Below, in pieces: positions 17,535-26,132 of a stretch of 64,000 bases of DNA. The notes beneath the pieces are model-generated. The model saw nothing but the letters and a program-made list of their open reading frames with translations. It searched no databases and was not told the DNA's origin. Location of the stretch: contig DKFP01000011.1 in NCBI GenBank assembly GCA_002452405.1, forward strand, positions 196,228-260,227, in the 5' to 3' direction. Made by a program: the position numbers and the translations under genes. The stretch's first letter is position 1. Each line of letters begins with the position of its first letter. The stretch is from Deferribacteraceae bacterium UBA6793. Lineage in GTDB: Bacteria > Chrysiogenota > Deferribacteres > Deferribacterales > Geovibrionaceae.

Positions 17535-18728
17535 CTATTCCACAAGTTTTAATTTCTGCTTCGTTTTTCTCGCAGAAGAAATTTTAGTAGCGATTTTATT
17601 TGCGGCTTCTATCAAAGGGTCGTTTTGTAAATGGGCATAGTAGTACTCAGTGGTGGATGTGCGTTTATGCCCCAGAAGTTTAGAAATAAACTCTAAGCTT
17701 ATGCCGTTGGAGATTGCTGTAGATGCAAAAGAATGCCGTAGATCGTGGATTCTGACATCCTCCAGCCCAGCTTCTTTCCGTAATCGTTCCCAGATTTTTT
17801 GTAGACCGACAAGTCGCGAGTCTTCAAATTTTCCAAAGCAGACGTATTCGTTGACTTTAAACGCACCCTCAAGCATGTCCAAGACTTCCTGAGCCACAGG
17901 AATATTCTTCGCACCAGTTTTTGATTTTTCAATCTGTAACAGAGAGAGTTCATCTTTTATGTTCTCCCATTTCAGCGTAAGAATCTCTTCCTTGCGACAT
18001 CCGGTATACATCAATAGTCTTAATGCCAAGACTGCCGAATAGTACTTGTCTTCATATTTGCACAGAACACTTTCAAGCTTATTGGTTTCTTCAGGAGTAA
18101 GAAACCGCTCCACTGGTTTTTCTTTATATTTTTTAGTATAGACACTTGGGTTTGAGTTTTGAGGGATATACCTCATGCTCTCTGCCTCCGCAAATATTTT
18201 GCGAAGCAATGAGTGTACTCTGTTTGCCTGAACTGGAGTTTTTGCCCCAATTTTATTGTGGAGTTTGATTACATCCTCAGGAGTAATGCTTTTTATAGGT
18301 CTATTGCCAAATGCGGGGATGATAAACCGCTCCAGATAGCGTTCATTCGTTTTGACTGTGTTTGGTGCGTTATTAGGTTTGGCGTGGTTGCTCAGATAGA
18401 TTTTTACAAAATCAGAAAAAAGAGTTTCTTTGCGCTTCTGCTGTTTATCTTCAAGAATGTCAGTTCCGCTCTGCACATCCGTTAATTTTGGTCGTGCATT
18501 TTTCCTTGCGTCGTCAGCACTGATATTGCCGGCTCTGAAAAGAGTCATCACCTTTTGTCTGCCATTTTCATTTCGATACATGATCACGTATGATTTTATG
18601 CCTTTTTCTGTAACTCGTAGAGCGAAGCCTTTGAGTTCAGTGTCCCAGATGTAATAATACCCTGTGCCTTTTTCAGCATTTTTTGCATTTTTTACGACTG
18701 ATTGTGTAAGCAGTTTTTTCTCATTCAT
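17535..18728 (-). CDS. Tyrosine-type integrase
   Basis: 397 residues, full length for phage/ICE integrases with an N-terminal arm-binding DUF4102-like segment (residues ~1-90), a SAM-like core-binding domain (~105-190) and a catalytic domain. The catalytic set is visible: Arg in YTGCRKEEIL, HDLRH, LGHKR and the nucleophile in TTEYYYAH near the C-terminus. It lies ~150 nt from a tRNA-Asn 3' fragment, which marks the site it uses. The gap 18729-18872 is AT-rich with several GTAA-type short repeats that could be arm sites; nothing else is seen there. Confidence 0.95.
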   Translation of the reverse strand: MNEKKLLTQSVVKNAKNAEKGTGYYYIWDTELKGFALRVTEKGIKSYVIMYRNENGRQKVMTLFRAGNISADDARKNARPKLTDVQSGTDILEDKQQKRKETLFSDFVKIYLSNHAKPNNAPNTVKTNERYLERFIIPAFGNRPIKSITPEDVIKLHNKIGAKTPVQANRVHSLLRKIFAEAESMRYIPQNSNPSVYTKKYKEKPVERFLTPEETNKLESVLCKYEDKYYSAVLALRLLMYTGCRKEEILTLKWENIKDELSLLQIEKSKTGAKNIPVAQEVLDMLEGAFKVNEYVCFGKFEDSRLVGLQKIWERLRKEAGLEDVRIHDLRHSFASTAISNGISLEFISKLLGHKRTSTTEYYYAHLQNDPLIEAANKIATKISSARKTKQKLKLVE

Positions 18729-18872
18729 TGTAATCTCATGTTAGCACTATGTAAGCAGTGTGTTCGGTAAATGTTAGTAAAAAACAGTAACGGACGGTAA
18801 GTCTGTTGCTATATTTTATATTATATTGCAATGATTTATATTTCAATAGAGAAATTGAGAAAAGTATTACTC

Positions 18873-18919
18873 ATTGACTGTTAATCAATAGGTTACAAGT
18901 TCAAGTCTTGTTCGGGGAG
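18873..18919 (+). other. 3' fragment of tRNA-Asn(GTT), attachment site
   Basis: Anticodon arm ATTGA-CTGTTAA-TCAAT (anticodon GTT at 18880-18882), T arm ACAAG-TTCAAGT-CTTGT and acceptor 3' strand TCGGGGAG are intact. The D arm and 5' acceptor strand are missing: the upstream sequence does not fold. This is the classical trace of integration into a tRNA gene. The fragment is joined to the original tRNA terminator on the right, so the element lies to the left. Confidence 0.85.
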
Positions 18920-18926
18920 TTTAGTA

Positions 18927-18956
18927 AGGGTTCTGCTAAAGCGGAACCCTTTTTTT
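18927..18956 (+). terminator. Rho-independent terminator after the tRNA-Asn fragment
   Basis: Stem AGGGTTCTGC/GCGGAACCCT (10 bp, one G-T pair), loop TAAA, then six T. It is probably the original tRNA-Asn terminator. Between here and 19039 I see nothing further. Confidence 0.85.
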
Positions 18957-19039
18957 GTCTGAAATCAGTTGATTTTCTCAGAAGTTTTTTATGCCATCGT
19001 GGTTATTTGGGTGTGCAGGTTAGAATGGGTCGATTGATG

Positions 19040-19087
19040 TTAGATGCGGCTGTAATTCTGGCTGTTGGTTACGCCTGAGATTATCAT
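19040..19087 (-). pseudogene. Remnant of a second RTX-like gene
   Basis: A 15-codon frame (MIISGVTNSQNYSRI, then stop) repeats the first 13 residues of the upstream RTX-type protein (MIISGAGNSQNYSFF) with few changes. Its ATG overlaps the stop of that gene (ATGA). The DNA match spans about 37 nt. It looks like what is left of a tandem paralogue after deletion. Confidence 0.6.
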
Positions 19088-20406
19088 GACTCTCTCACAA
19101 GGTTTGCGTCTGCGAATACTATCTGCGATGGGATAAAGCTGATTGATTCTTTAGTTGGTGTCCAGCCCATTTGCTTACCAAAAGCAACGGCGTTTTCGTG
19201 CATTTCGGCAAGATGTTTGTCGGATGCAAACGTCATGCTGCCGCTTCCATCTTTCAAGGTTATCTTCATTTCCTCAAGTCCTGTATCTTCGTTAATGTAT
19301 TGTGATATTTCGACATCATTAATTGACAGTGTGCTCATATCAACAATTACATCTTCTCCACGGGTATTGATAACATCATTACCGTCGCCCTTCTGGAAAC
19401 TGATAATATTATCTCTTTCAGCTAAAGAAGAACGCAGTGATATGTGGTCATTACCTGTTCCACCAGATATGTAACCATTCCAGTTAATTTCATCACTTCC
19501 GGAGCCACCGTAAACTATACCTCCTCCGGAAATTACATCATCACCATCATCACCGTATACCATGCCGGATGCATCAATGGTGTCATTGCCATCACCACCA
19601 TTTATAATTCCGCTGGCATGAATGATGTCATCTCCTTTGCCTGCGTCTATTATGCCAGAGGATGAAGTAATAATGTCATTACCATCTCCGCTGTTAATTA
19701 CGACGGAACTACTCTTGTCATCAATTGCTATAGTATCATTTCCGCTTCCTGTTGAGATGCGTACGTCGCTTGAATGTCTAATATATACCTTGTCGTCGCC
19801 ATCTCCTGTGTCAATATCCACCCCATCGGATGATACGATCCTGAAGCTGTCATTTCCGGCTCCGCTGTTGATAATTGCGGAGTCCGTGTAGAATATGTTG
19901 TAAGTGTCGTTTCCGTTTCCGCTCATGGAAACAACACCGCTACTGCCGTATACAGTTGTTATGTTATTTCCGTTGCCTGCATCATAAACAACATTTTCAC
20001 CGCCAATGATGCCGACATTAGCGTTGCCACCGCCATCTCTAAAATATGCGTTTCTGGCACCAAAAAGATAAATTCTTCCATCTGTTGTTTTTGCGAGCCA
20101 TGAGCCTTCTTTTTCAAATTCTTCTGATTCAGCGGCAGCATCGACTAGGTCTTTTGCAGACAGCGCTTTGTTTTCAACAGTGTCGAAAACTTCACGGATG
20201 CCGCTCATGAAACTGTTTTCGTTTGCAAATGAATCGAATATGTTCTTCTGGATATTACCGAACATGTTGTATGTGGCTGATGTATCTGATACGGACGGGA
20301 TGTATTTGTCGGTATTTACGTATGCTTCGGGCGTTTTTTGATTGCCGGACTGGTTTACATTAAAGAAACTGTAGTTCTGGCTGTTGCCTGCGCCTGATAT
20401 TATCAT
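19084..20406 (-). CDS. RTX-type calcium-binding repeat protein
   Basis: 440 residues. From ~130 to ~330 there are repeated GGxGxD-like nonapeptides (GNGNDTYNI, GAGNDSFRI, GDGDDKVYI, GGDGNDTIDA), the Ca-binding parallel beta-roll of RTX proteins. The first ~125 residues are non-repetitive, and the C-terminal ~100 residues could carry a type I secretion signal; no Sec signal is present. AAGGTG precedes the ATG. There is no haemolysin-type catalytic domain, and no type I secretion genes are in the window, so the target and export route are unknown. It lies just outside the tRNA-Asn boundary of the element. Confidence 0.85.
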   Translation of the reverse strand: MIISGAGNSQNYSFFNVNQSGNQKTPEAYVNTDKYIPSVSDTSATYNMFGNIQKNIFDSFANENSFMSGIREVFDTVENKALSAKDLVDAAAESEEFEKEGSWLAKTTDGRIYLFGARNAYFRDGGGNANVGIIGGENVVYDAGNGNNITTVYGSSGVVSMSGNGNDTYNIFYTDSAIINSGAGNDSFRIVSSDGVDIDTGDGDDKVYIRHSSDVRISTGSGNDTIAIDDKSSSVVINSGDGNDIITSSSGIIDAGKGDDIIHASGIINGGDGNDTIDASGMVYGDDGDDVISGGGIVYGGSGSDEINWNGYISGGTGNDHISLRSSLAERDNIISFQKGDGNDVINTRGEDVIVDMSTLSINDVEISQYINEDTGLEEMKITLKDGSGSMTFASDKHLAEMHENAVAFGKQMGWTPTKESISFIPSQIVFADANLVRES

Positions 20407-20685
20407 GCCACACCTTAGTAAGGAGCATATGTAAAATTAGCCTGTTGTCTTCATCGTCCATGTGTGAAATTCCTTAACATAAATTATGTGTGAATTGTGT
20501 TGTAATAAAGCGGGTTGACGCCCTGCTCAGACTGATGACAAAGTTCGTTTTACGTTCTTGTCTCCCGCTTAAATGAAAGGATTTGATGAAGGTCTGAAGG
20601 TCAGATAAGGTAGTGGACAGCTAAAGCGTAACCCTGTTTTTATCAAGATTTGTGAGCTGCTGAAAAATACAGGCGCGATATTATC

Positions 20686-22086
20686 CTATTTTCCTTTTTT
20701 CTGGATGAGGCGTTTGTTGAGAGCCTGTCTGGTGATGCCGAGCATGGCGGCGGCTTTGCTCTGGTTGCCTTTAACCTTTGCCATTGCCTGATCAATGAGT
20801 AGCGTCTCCATCTCTTTTAAAGACGGGAAATAACCGTCATAGCTGAAGGAATTGTCGTATTTGGATTTGTCGGCAATCGGCATGATATTGTGCCGGTTGA
20901 GAAATCTGTTGATGCTTTGCTTGTTTGTTTCTCTGTCGCGAAACATAAAGACGTAGTCCTGTACAAGCGCCTGAAGCTCACGCACGTTTCCGGGGAAGCG
21001 GTGGTGTTTCAGCGAGTTCATAAGGTGGGGAGAAACATCGGGACCTTCGCAGCTCATTTTGTCCAGCAGCGAGCGATAGAAATAATTGAAGAGCAGCTCT
21101 ATGTCGTTTTTTCTTTCTCTCAGCGGCGGGATTTCTATAACATGTGCCGAAAGTCTGTAGAAGAGATCTTCCCTGAACGCTCCGGTCTCCACTTTTTTTC
21201 TCAGATTTGCGTTTGTTGCGGCTATTATCCTTGCCTCTGTTCTCAGAGGAACGTCCGATCCCAAAGGTGTGTATTCTCTGTTTTGCAGTACGCGCAGCAG
21301 TTTTATCTGCGCAGATTCCGGCAGATCTCCTATTTCGTCCAGAAACACGAAGCCCTTGCCTGCACTGCCTAAAAGTCCTGTTCTATCCTTATTTGCTCCT
21401 GTAAAGGCGCCTTTTACGTGACCGAACACCGCATCATTGAACATATTTTCGTCGTATGCGGAAATGTTGACAGGTATGAATCCTTCCTGGTTTTTGCTTA
21501 AATTATAAAGTGTTTCGGCAATGAGTTCCTTTCCTGTGCCCGTTTCACCGGTTATGAGAACCGGAAAATCGCTCTCGGCTACGGAGAGAACGTATCGCAT
21601 AACATCTTCCATTGCGGGTGACTGAGTGATGATCTTCGTTTTTGACAGATGGTTTTTAAAGCTGAGTTTTTCAAGTTCCTCTCTGGTTTTGTTCAGCTCT
21701 TTTTTTATTCTGAATATATCGGTTCCTGTGGTGATACTGGCAAGGAACCTGTTTTTGTCTATGGGTTTAACGATGTAGTCCTGCGCGCCGTTCTGTATGC
21801 AGCGCACAGCGGTATCTATATCCTGTGTTGCCGAGATAATAAACACTGCCGTGTCCTGATATCTTTTTCGGATTTCTTTAAGAACCTCTTCGCCGTCATA
21901 ATCCGGCATTCTGATGTCCAGAAAAGCGACGGAGGGTTCGAACGTCGGGAGTTCACTTATAAATTTTGCGGAGGATGAGAAGAGCTTATAGTTCTTTACC
22001 CTGTTAAGTTTAAAGAACAGCTCGTAATATTGGAGCATCTCTTTTTCGTCGTCAACTATTACAATAGGATTTTCAGGCATGGGCAT
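20686..22086 (-). CDS. NtrC-family sigma-54 response regulator
   Basis: 466 residues. Residues ~5-120 are a receiver with phospho-acceptor in LDIRMPDYDGEE. The AAA+ domain has Walker A GETGTGKE, the sigma-54 contact loop GAFTGA and Walker B-like GFVFLDEIGD. The C-terminus is a Fis-type HTH (KGNQSKAAAMLGITRQALNKRL). It activates sigma-54 promoters when phosphorylated. Its gene overlaps its sensor kinase by 14 nt. The nearest sigma-54 promoter is that of the divergent chemotaxis cluster at 24151, its probable target. Confidence 0.93.
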   Translation of the reverse strand: MPMPENPIVIVDDEKEMLQYYELFFKLNRVKNYKLFSSSAKFISELPTFEPSVAFLDIRMPDYDGEEVLKEIRKRYQDTAVFIISATQDIDTAVRCIQNGAQDYIVKPIDKNRFLASITTGTDIFRIKKELNKTREELEKLSFKNHLSKTKIITQSPAMEDVMRYVLSVAESDFPVLITGETGTGKELIAETLYNLSKNQEGFIPVNISAYDENMFNDAVFGHVKGAFTGANKDRTGLLGSAGKGFVFLDEIGDLPESAQIKLLRVLQNREYTPLGSDVPLRTEARIIAATNANLRKKVETGAFREDLFYRLSAHVIEIPPLRERKNDIELLFNYFYRSLLDKMSCEGPDVSPHLMNSLKHHRFPGNVRELQALVQDYVFMFRDRETNKQSINRFLNRHNIMPIADKSKYDNSFSYDGYFPSLKEMETLLIDQAMAKVKGNQSKAAAMLGITRQALNKRLIQKKGK

Positions 22087-23926
22087 ACTTCGGGAATTTT
22101 ATTGTTACGGTTGTTCCGATGGAAACCCGCGAACGGATATTCAAAAAGCCGCGGTGCTCTTTAATAATGCTGTTTGCAATATATAGCCCCAGCCCTGTTC
22201 CGCCGTTCTGAAATTTAGTGGAGAAAAACGGGTCCAGCAGTTTGCCGAGGTTTTCTTCGGCAATACCGACTCCCTCGTCAATTATTTCTATTATCTGATA
22301 GTTCACGTCGTTGTAGCATTTGACTTCGAGCAGGCAGTCTGTGGATTTTATCGCTTCAATTGAGTTCATCAGGATGTTCATAATTACCTGTTCAAGTTTT
22401 TGCTGATTGCCGTATATAAAAAAGCTGCCTTCCGGGAAAGTTGCTTTAAAGCGTTTTGTGGCTTTGCGTATCTTGTGGCTGAGGAGCCTTACAGAGGTTT
22501 CCGCCGCCTCTTTCAGGCATACCTTCTGAAAGACGCTCACCTGTCCTGCGCGGGCGTAGCTTTTCAAATCGTCCACGATGAACTTTATCCTTTCCGCACC
22601 TTTTGCGATACCGTCCACAAGTTCCCTGAGGTCGTTCTGAATATCTTCCTGGCTCATGGGTTCTTCGCCGTCGTCCTCTTTTTTTCCTGCCATGATGTCA
22701 ATATAGTCGGAAACCAGAGACGTATTGAACATGATGAAGTTATTGGGGTTATTTATCTCGTGTGCCATGCACGAAACCAGCGTGCCGAGCGCGGTAAGTT
22801 TGTTCGCATGCATCAGGTGCTGCTGGAACATTTTTTTAGCTTCCTCCGCCTTGACCTGTTCCGTAACGTCCCTTATTTCCATGAAGAAATAGTCGTTATT
22901 GTCGAAAGATATCTTCTTACCTTTAAAGTTGACGATGAATGTGTCCCCGGCGAAACTCTGCTGCTGTATCCTGTTCAGGGAAAAGCTGTCTTTGCCGTGA
23001 GCGCGTAGCTTTACTATATTGGATACTTCGTTTCCGATGTAAGTAACCAGAGTGCTTCCGGTGCACTGTTTCGGGTCGACCTTATATTTTTCGGCAAATG
23101 CCTTGTTTGCCGCGTATATCTCGCATGTGGAGCATTTTACTATGACTCCGGGGTCGGATCTTTCGCTGAAAACCTTTGCGAAACGCATCTCCGATTCCTC
23201 AAGAGAGTGCTGAGTTTTGTAAAGATTTGTCATGTCGGATATAAACATCATAATGAGTTCGTTGTGGTACCATTTGCATTTTTCAGCAGAGATATGGAGG
23301 TATTTCTTTACGCCTTTTATATTCAGCTTTATCAGATCCTGTTTCTCTCCTGCAAGGAGCCTTTCGACCATCTCAGTGTTTATACGGCCGCCGGAGATGT
23401 TCTCTATGCTGTCGAGATTGGGTTCGGCTCTGAAAATGTCAAAAAACTGCCTGTTGTGCTTAACGATTCTTCCGGTTTTGTCGAGAAAAATGATGCCCAT
23501 GGAACTGTTTTCCATGAGAACGTTCATCATGTTTGACTGGGCAGCGGTCTTTTCCACAAGGTTTATCTTGCTGTACGCTCTGTCCAGAGCGGCGCTCAGC
23601 TCTTCTTTTGTGCAGTTGTAGGAGACGTAGCCGAAAGACTGTTGGTCGAGTGTTTTGTCCAGTATATGTTTAACTGATTCGTCGGTGACGTATATCACCG
23701 GGATATTGTTATAGTTATATACCTGTTCAAGTATAAGCGACTCTCCGGTTTCCATGAGAAAGTCAATATCCAGAATGACAACGTCCGGCGCGATCTGCCG
23801 CATGGAAAGGACTGCGTCGGCAGGAGTGTGAACTATTTTAATTATATAATAGCCGTCGGAATATATCTTTTGTACAAAGTCATAGGTGAGCGAATGTTCG
23901 CTCTTGGCAATCATTAGAATCTTCAT
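22073..23926 (-). CDS. Sensor histidine kinase with N-terminal receiver-like domain
   Basis: 617 residues. The N-terminal ~125 residues resemble a receiver (DVVILDIDFL), followed by two PAS domains (~135-240 and ~250-370) and a transmitter: H-box SCMAHEINNPNNF, N-box MNILMNSIEAI, G1 IDEGVGI and G2 GGTGLGLYIAN. There are no membrane spans, so it senses a cytoplasmic signal. It probably phosphorylates the NtrC-type regulator encoded next in the same transcript. Confidence 0.92.
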   Translation of the reverse strand: MKILMIAKSEHSLTYDFVQKIYSDGYYIIKIVHTPADAVLSMRQIAPDVVILDIDFLMETGESLILEQVYNYNNIPVIYVTDESVKHILDKTLDQQSFGYVSYNCTKEELSAALDRAYSKINLVEKTAAQSNMMNVLMENSSMGIIFLDKTGRIVKHNRQFFDIFRAEPNLDSIENISGGRINTEMVERLLAGEKQDLIKLNIKGVKKYLHISAEKCKWYHNELIMMFISDMTNLYKTQHSLEESEMRFAKVFSERSDPGVIVKCSTCEIYAANKAFAEKYKVDPKQCTGSTLVTYIGNEVSNIVKLRAHGKDSFSLNRIQQQSFAGDTFIVNFKGKKISFDNNDYFFMEIRDVTEQVKAEEAKKMFQQHLMHANKLTALGTLVSCMAHEINNPNNFIMFNTSLVSDYIDIMAGKKEDDGEEPMSQEDIQNDLRELVDGIAKGAERIKFIVDDLKSYARAGQVSVFQKVCLKEAAETSVRLLSHKIRKATKRFKATFPEGSFFIYGNQQKLEQVIMNILMNSIEAIKSTDCLLEVKCYNDVNYQIIEIIDEGVGIAEENLGKLLDPFFSTKFQNGGTGLGLYIANSIIKEHRGFLNIRSRVSIGTTVTIKFPKYAHA

Positions 23927-24061
23927 TTTTAAGCACCGGACTGGGATTTCGTAAGAAATTAATCATGTTAATTATATACTTAATTTTAGTGACACATATG
24001 TAAATGTCAACCAAATTCTCTCTTTTTTAAAAAAGTTTATTAACAGCAAATAATAAGGGGC

Positions 24062-24077
24062 TTGTAAACCGTTACAA
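24062..24077. promoter_or_regulatory. Palindrome upstream of sigma-54 promoter, possible enhancer site
   Basis: TTGTAA-ACCG-TTACAA, a perfect 6-bp inverted repeat, is centred about 80 bp upstream of the -24 element at 24151. That is the usual distance for an NtrC-type activator site. Confidence 0.5.
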
Positions 24078-24150
24078 ACCGATAGTTAGGTTGACAATTA
24101 TCACTCTGCCAAGACCATACTAAATTGTTGGTAGCTAAGCAAGGATAATG

Positions 24151-24166
24151 TGGCACACCTATTGCT
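24151..24166 (+). promoter_or_regulatory. Sigma-54 (-24/-12) promoter of the chemotaxis cluster
   Basis: TGGCAC-N5-TTGCT matches the consensus TGGCAC-N5-TTGC(A/T) exactly. The expected start point, ~12 nt after the GC, falls at about 24176-24177, almost at the ATG of the first gene (24179). It requires an NtrC-type activator; one is encoded divergently. Confidence 0.85.
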
Positions 24167-24178
24167 TCTGATAGCTCC

Positions 24179-24598
24179 ATGAAAGGTAAAAGAATACTAT
24201 TGATTGAAGATGAAGCGCTCTTTAGAACTGCGGTGCGCATAGTGATGACAAGGCGTGGATATGACGTGGTTGAGGCGGGAGACGGAGACGAGGGGATGCA
24301 GTGCATAATCAGCAGCATCCTTGAAGATAACCCTTACAGCCTGATACTGCTTGACCTCATTATGCCCAAGGTTTCGGGGATAGACGTTATCGAATATCTC
24401 ATAGAGGAGAAGATCGAAACGCCTGTGCTGGTCATAACAAGTATGCTCGATTTTGATATCGAATTTTTCTGCTCAAGACTGAAAAACATTTCAGTTTTAC
24501 AGAAGCCGTTCTCCTCCAAGGAGTTCTTCAGAAAATTAAGCGAGATGCTCGGAACTTTGAGCGAGAGCGGAGGGAAACATGAACAGCAGAATATTTAA
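24179..24598 (+). CDS. Response regulator receiver protein
   Basis: 139 residues, receiver domain only: acidic pocket LLIEDEALF, phospho-Asp in ILLDLIMPKVSGIDV, then VITS and the Lys in VLQKPFSSKEF. The C-terminal ~15 residues are polar. No Shine-Dalgarno sequence precedes the ATG, and the sigma-54 start point leaves only about 2 nt of leader, so it is probably read from a leaderless mRNA. First gene of the chemotaxis cluster, overlapping the next by 20 nt; it may feed the pathway another phosphoryl signal. Confidence 0.88.
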   Translation: MKGKRILLIEDEALFRTAVRIVMTRRGYDVVEAGDGDEGMQCIISSILEDNPYSLILLDLIMPKVSGIDVIEYLIEEKIETPVLVITSMLDFDIEFFCSRLKNISVLQKPFSSKEFFRKLSEMLGTLSESGGKHEQQNI

Positions 24599-25772
24599 GA
24601 CAGCAGCAACATTTCTGGTGGTTATGCAGACGCTTGTCTGTTTTTCAGAGGGAACGTTCATTCGTGTTGCTGTTTGCGCGGCGTGCGGCATTACTGTCCT
24701 TTTGCTGTTTGTTTACGGTGCAAAAGCTCAGGCGCGGGAAGCGCGGAAACAGACACTTGTCGAAAAGGAAGACTGCGCGGCAAAGCTGAAAGGGTCTTTC
24801 ATGCCGCTTACAAGAGCTCTGGAAATCAGGGCGGAACTCATAGCCGTTCTGAAAAACCAGCTTCTGCGTGCGAACAGCGACAGCGAATCCGCACACAACG
24901 ACATAGCCGGCAAGTTCAATATGATAGTCTCAATGGCGGAGGAACAGTCCAGCAGTGCCTCAAAAGCTATCGACAGCCTCACCGGGACGGACAGCAGAGA
25001 CGAGAACTTCATTGATAACAGCAAAGCTATCCTGTCGAAGGTTCTGAGTGAAATATCGGTCATCTATAACTACATAGATGAAACAAACAAAGAACTGGCA
25101 GTGGTGATAGAGGACATTGGAAACATAAGGGACACTGTCGAGAACGTCGAATACATCGCCGACCAGACAAATCTGCTCGCTTTGAACGCTGCCATAGAAG
25201 CGGCAAGGGCAGGAGACGCCGGGCGTGGTTTCGCCGTGGTTGCCGACGAAGTGCGCAAACTTGCGGAGAAATCGAACCAGTTTTCTCTTGAGATACGCAA
25301 CATCATTGACGAGGTTTCGGGCAAAGTTGGCGATATACGCGAGAAAACAGTGGATAATGTCAGAAATATAAAAGCGATACATGACAGATCCGAATCCGAG
25401 ATAAGCAAGACGCTGAAAGTGCTTGACCAGTCAATGACCAATTCAAGCCGCATAGTTGAACAGCTCACCTATACTTCGGCGGAACTTGCAAACGAGATAG
25501 GCGGCATGGTCGTCGCAATGCAGTATCAGGACATAAACCGGCAGCGGATAGAACACGTTATAGAGCCTTTGGACATGATAAGGGCGGACATGGAGAGTAT
25601 CCGTTCCTCGCTGAACACATTCAGCGGAGACGAACTGCATGTGGATGTCAGCAACATAGAACATTACATCAAAGAACTTTACACAATGGAATCCGAACGG
25701 GAGGTTCACTCATCAAAGAAACCCGGCAAAACCGGGAATTTACATAGCGATGACAACGTTGAGTTGTTTTAG
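24579..25772 (+). CDS. Membrane MCP-like signalling protein without sensor domain
   Basis: 397 residues; GGAGGG precedes the ATG. Two short hydrophobic segments at ~8-21 and ~28-45 anchor it, with almost no periplasmic loop and no HAMP. The hairpin tip QTNLLALNAAIEAARAGDAGRGFAVVADEVRKLAEKS is the canonical MCP CheW/CheA contact region. Lacking a ligand domain, it must respond to cytoplasmic or membrane state or to a partner such as the adjacent receiver or STAS protein. The overlap with the receiver gene supports coupling. Confidence 0.85.
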   Translation: MNSRIFKTAATFLVVMQTLVCFSEGTFIRVAVCAACGITVLLLFVYGAKAQAREARKQTLVEKEDCAAKLKGSFMPLTRALEIRAELIAVLKNQLLRANSDSESAHNDIAGKFNMIVSMAEEQSSSASKAIDSLTGTDSRDENFIDNSKAILSKVLSEISVIYNYIDETNKELAVVIEDIGNIRDTVENVEYIADQTNLLALNAAIEAARAGDAGRGFAVVADEVRKLAEKSNQFSLEIRNIIDEVSGKVGDIREKTVDNVRNIKAIHDRSESEISKTLKVLDQSMTNSSRIVEQLTYTSAELANEIGGMVVAMQYQDINRQRIEHVIEPLDMIRADMESIRSSLNTFSGDELHVDVSNIEHYIKELYTMESEREVHSSKKPGKTGNLHSDDNVELF

Positions 25773-25783
25773 CGAGGTTTATT

Positions 25784-26131
25784 ATGATCGAAATGCAAAT
25801 GGAGAAGCAGGCGGACGGAAAAACGATACTTCACCTGAGCGGTGAGCTGACAATAAACAACGTCAGACCGCTTTACGAGAGAGTATGTGAGGGACTCAAA
25901 GCACCGGAGGAACTTACAGTGCATATAGGCAAAGTGGACGCGATTGACTGTACCTTTTTACAGGTTCTCTGCACAGCCCACAGAGCCTATACGGCGAAAG
26001 GAAAGAGTTTTTGTGTGAAACTCGATGATTGCGGGATCATCGGGAAAGCAGGCTGGTCCGGCATAGCTCCCGGAAAAAAATGCGCGAAAGGGCTTTTCGG
26101 GACGTGTTTTCTGATACAGGAGGGTGAGTGA
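25784..26131 (+). CDS. STAS-domain protein
   Basis: 115 residues. The pattern KTILHLSGELTINNVRPLYERV, then VHIGKVDAIDCTFLQVLCTAHRAYTAKGKSF is the STAS fold of anti-anti-sigma factors. The usual phospho-Ser position (DSSG) reads DCTF here, so Thr could replace it or the site is silent. STAS proteins occur in some chemotaxis operons between MCP and CheY/CheA genes. GAGG lies 6 nt before the ATG; the gene ends at the next ribosome site. Confidence 0.85.
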   Translation: MIEMQMEKQADGKTILHLSGELTINNVRPLYERVCEGLKAPEELTVHIGKVDAIDCTFLQVLCTAHRAYTAKGKSFCVKLDDCGIIGKAGWSGIAPGKKCAKGLFGTCFLIQEGE

Positions 26132-26132
26132 G

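Noticed and set aside
18840..18919. Complete tRNA-Asn gene
   Set aside because: D arm and 5' acceptor strand are missing; the sequence before 18873 does not pair with the 3' acceptor strand.
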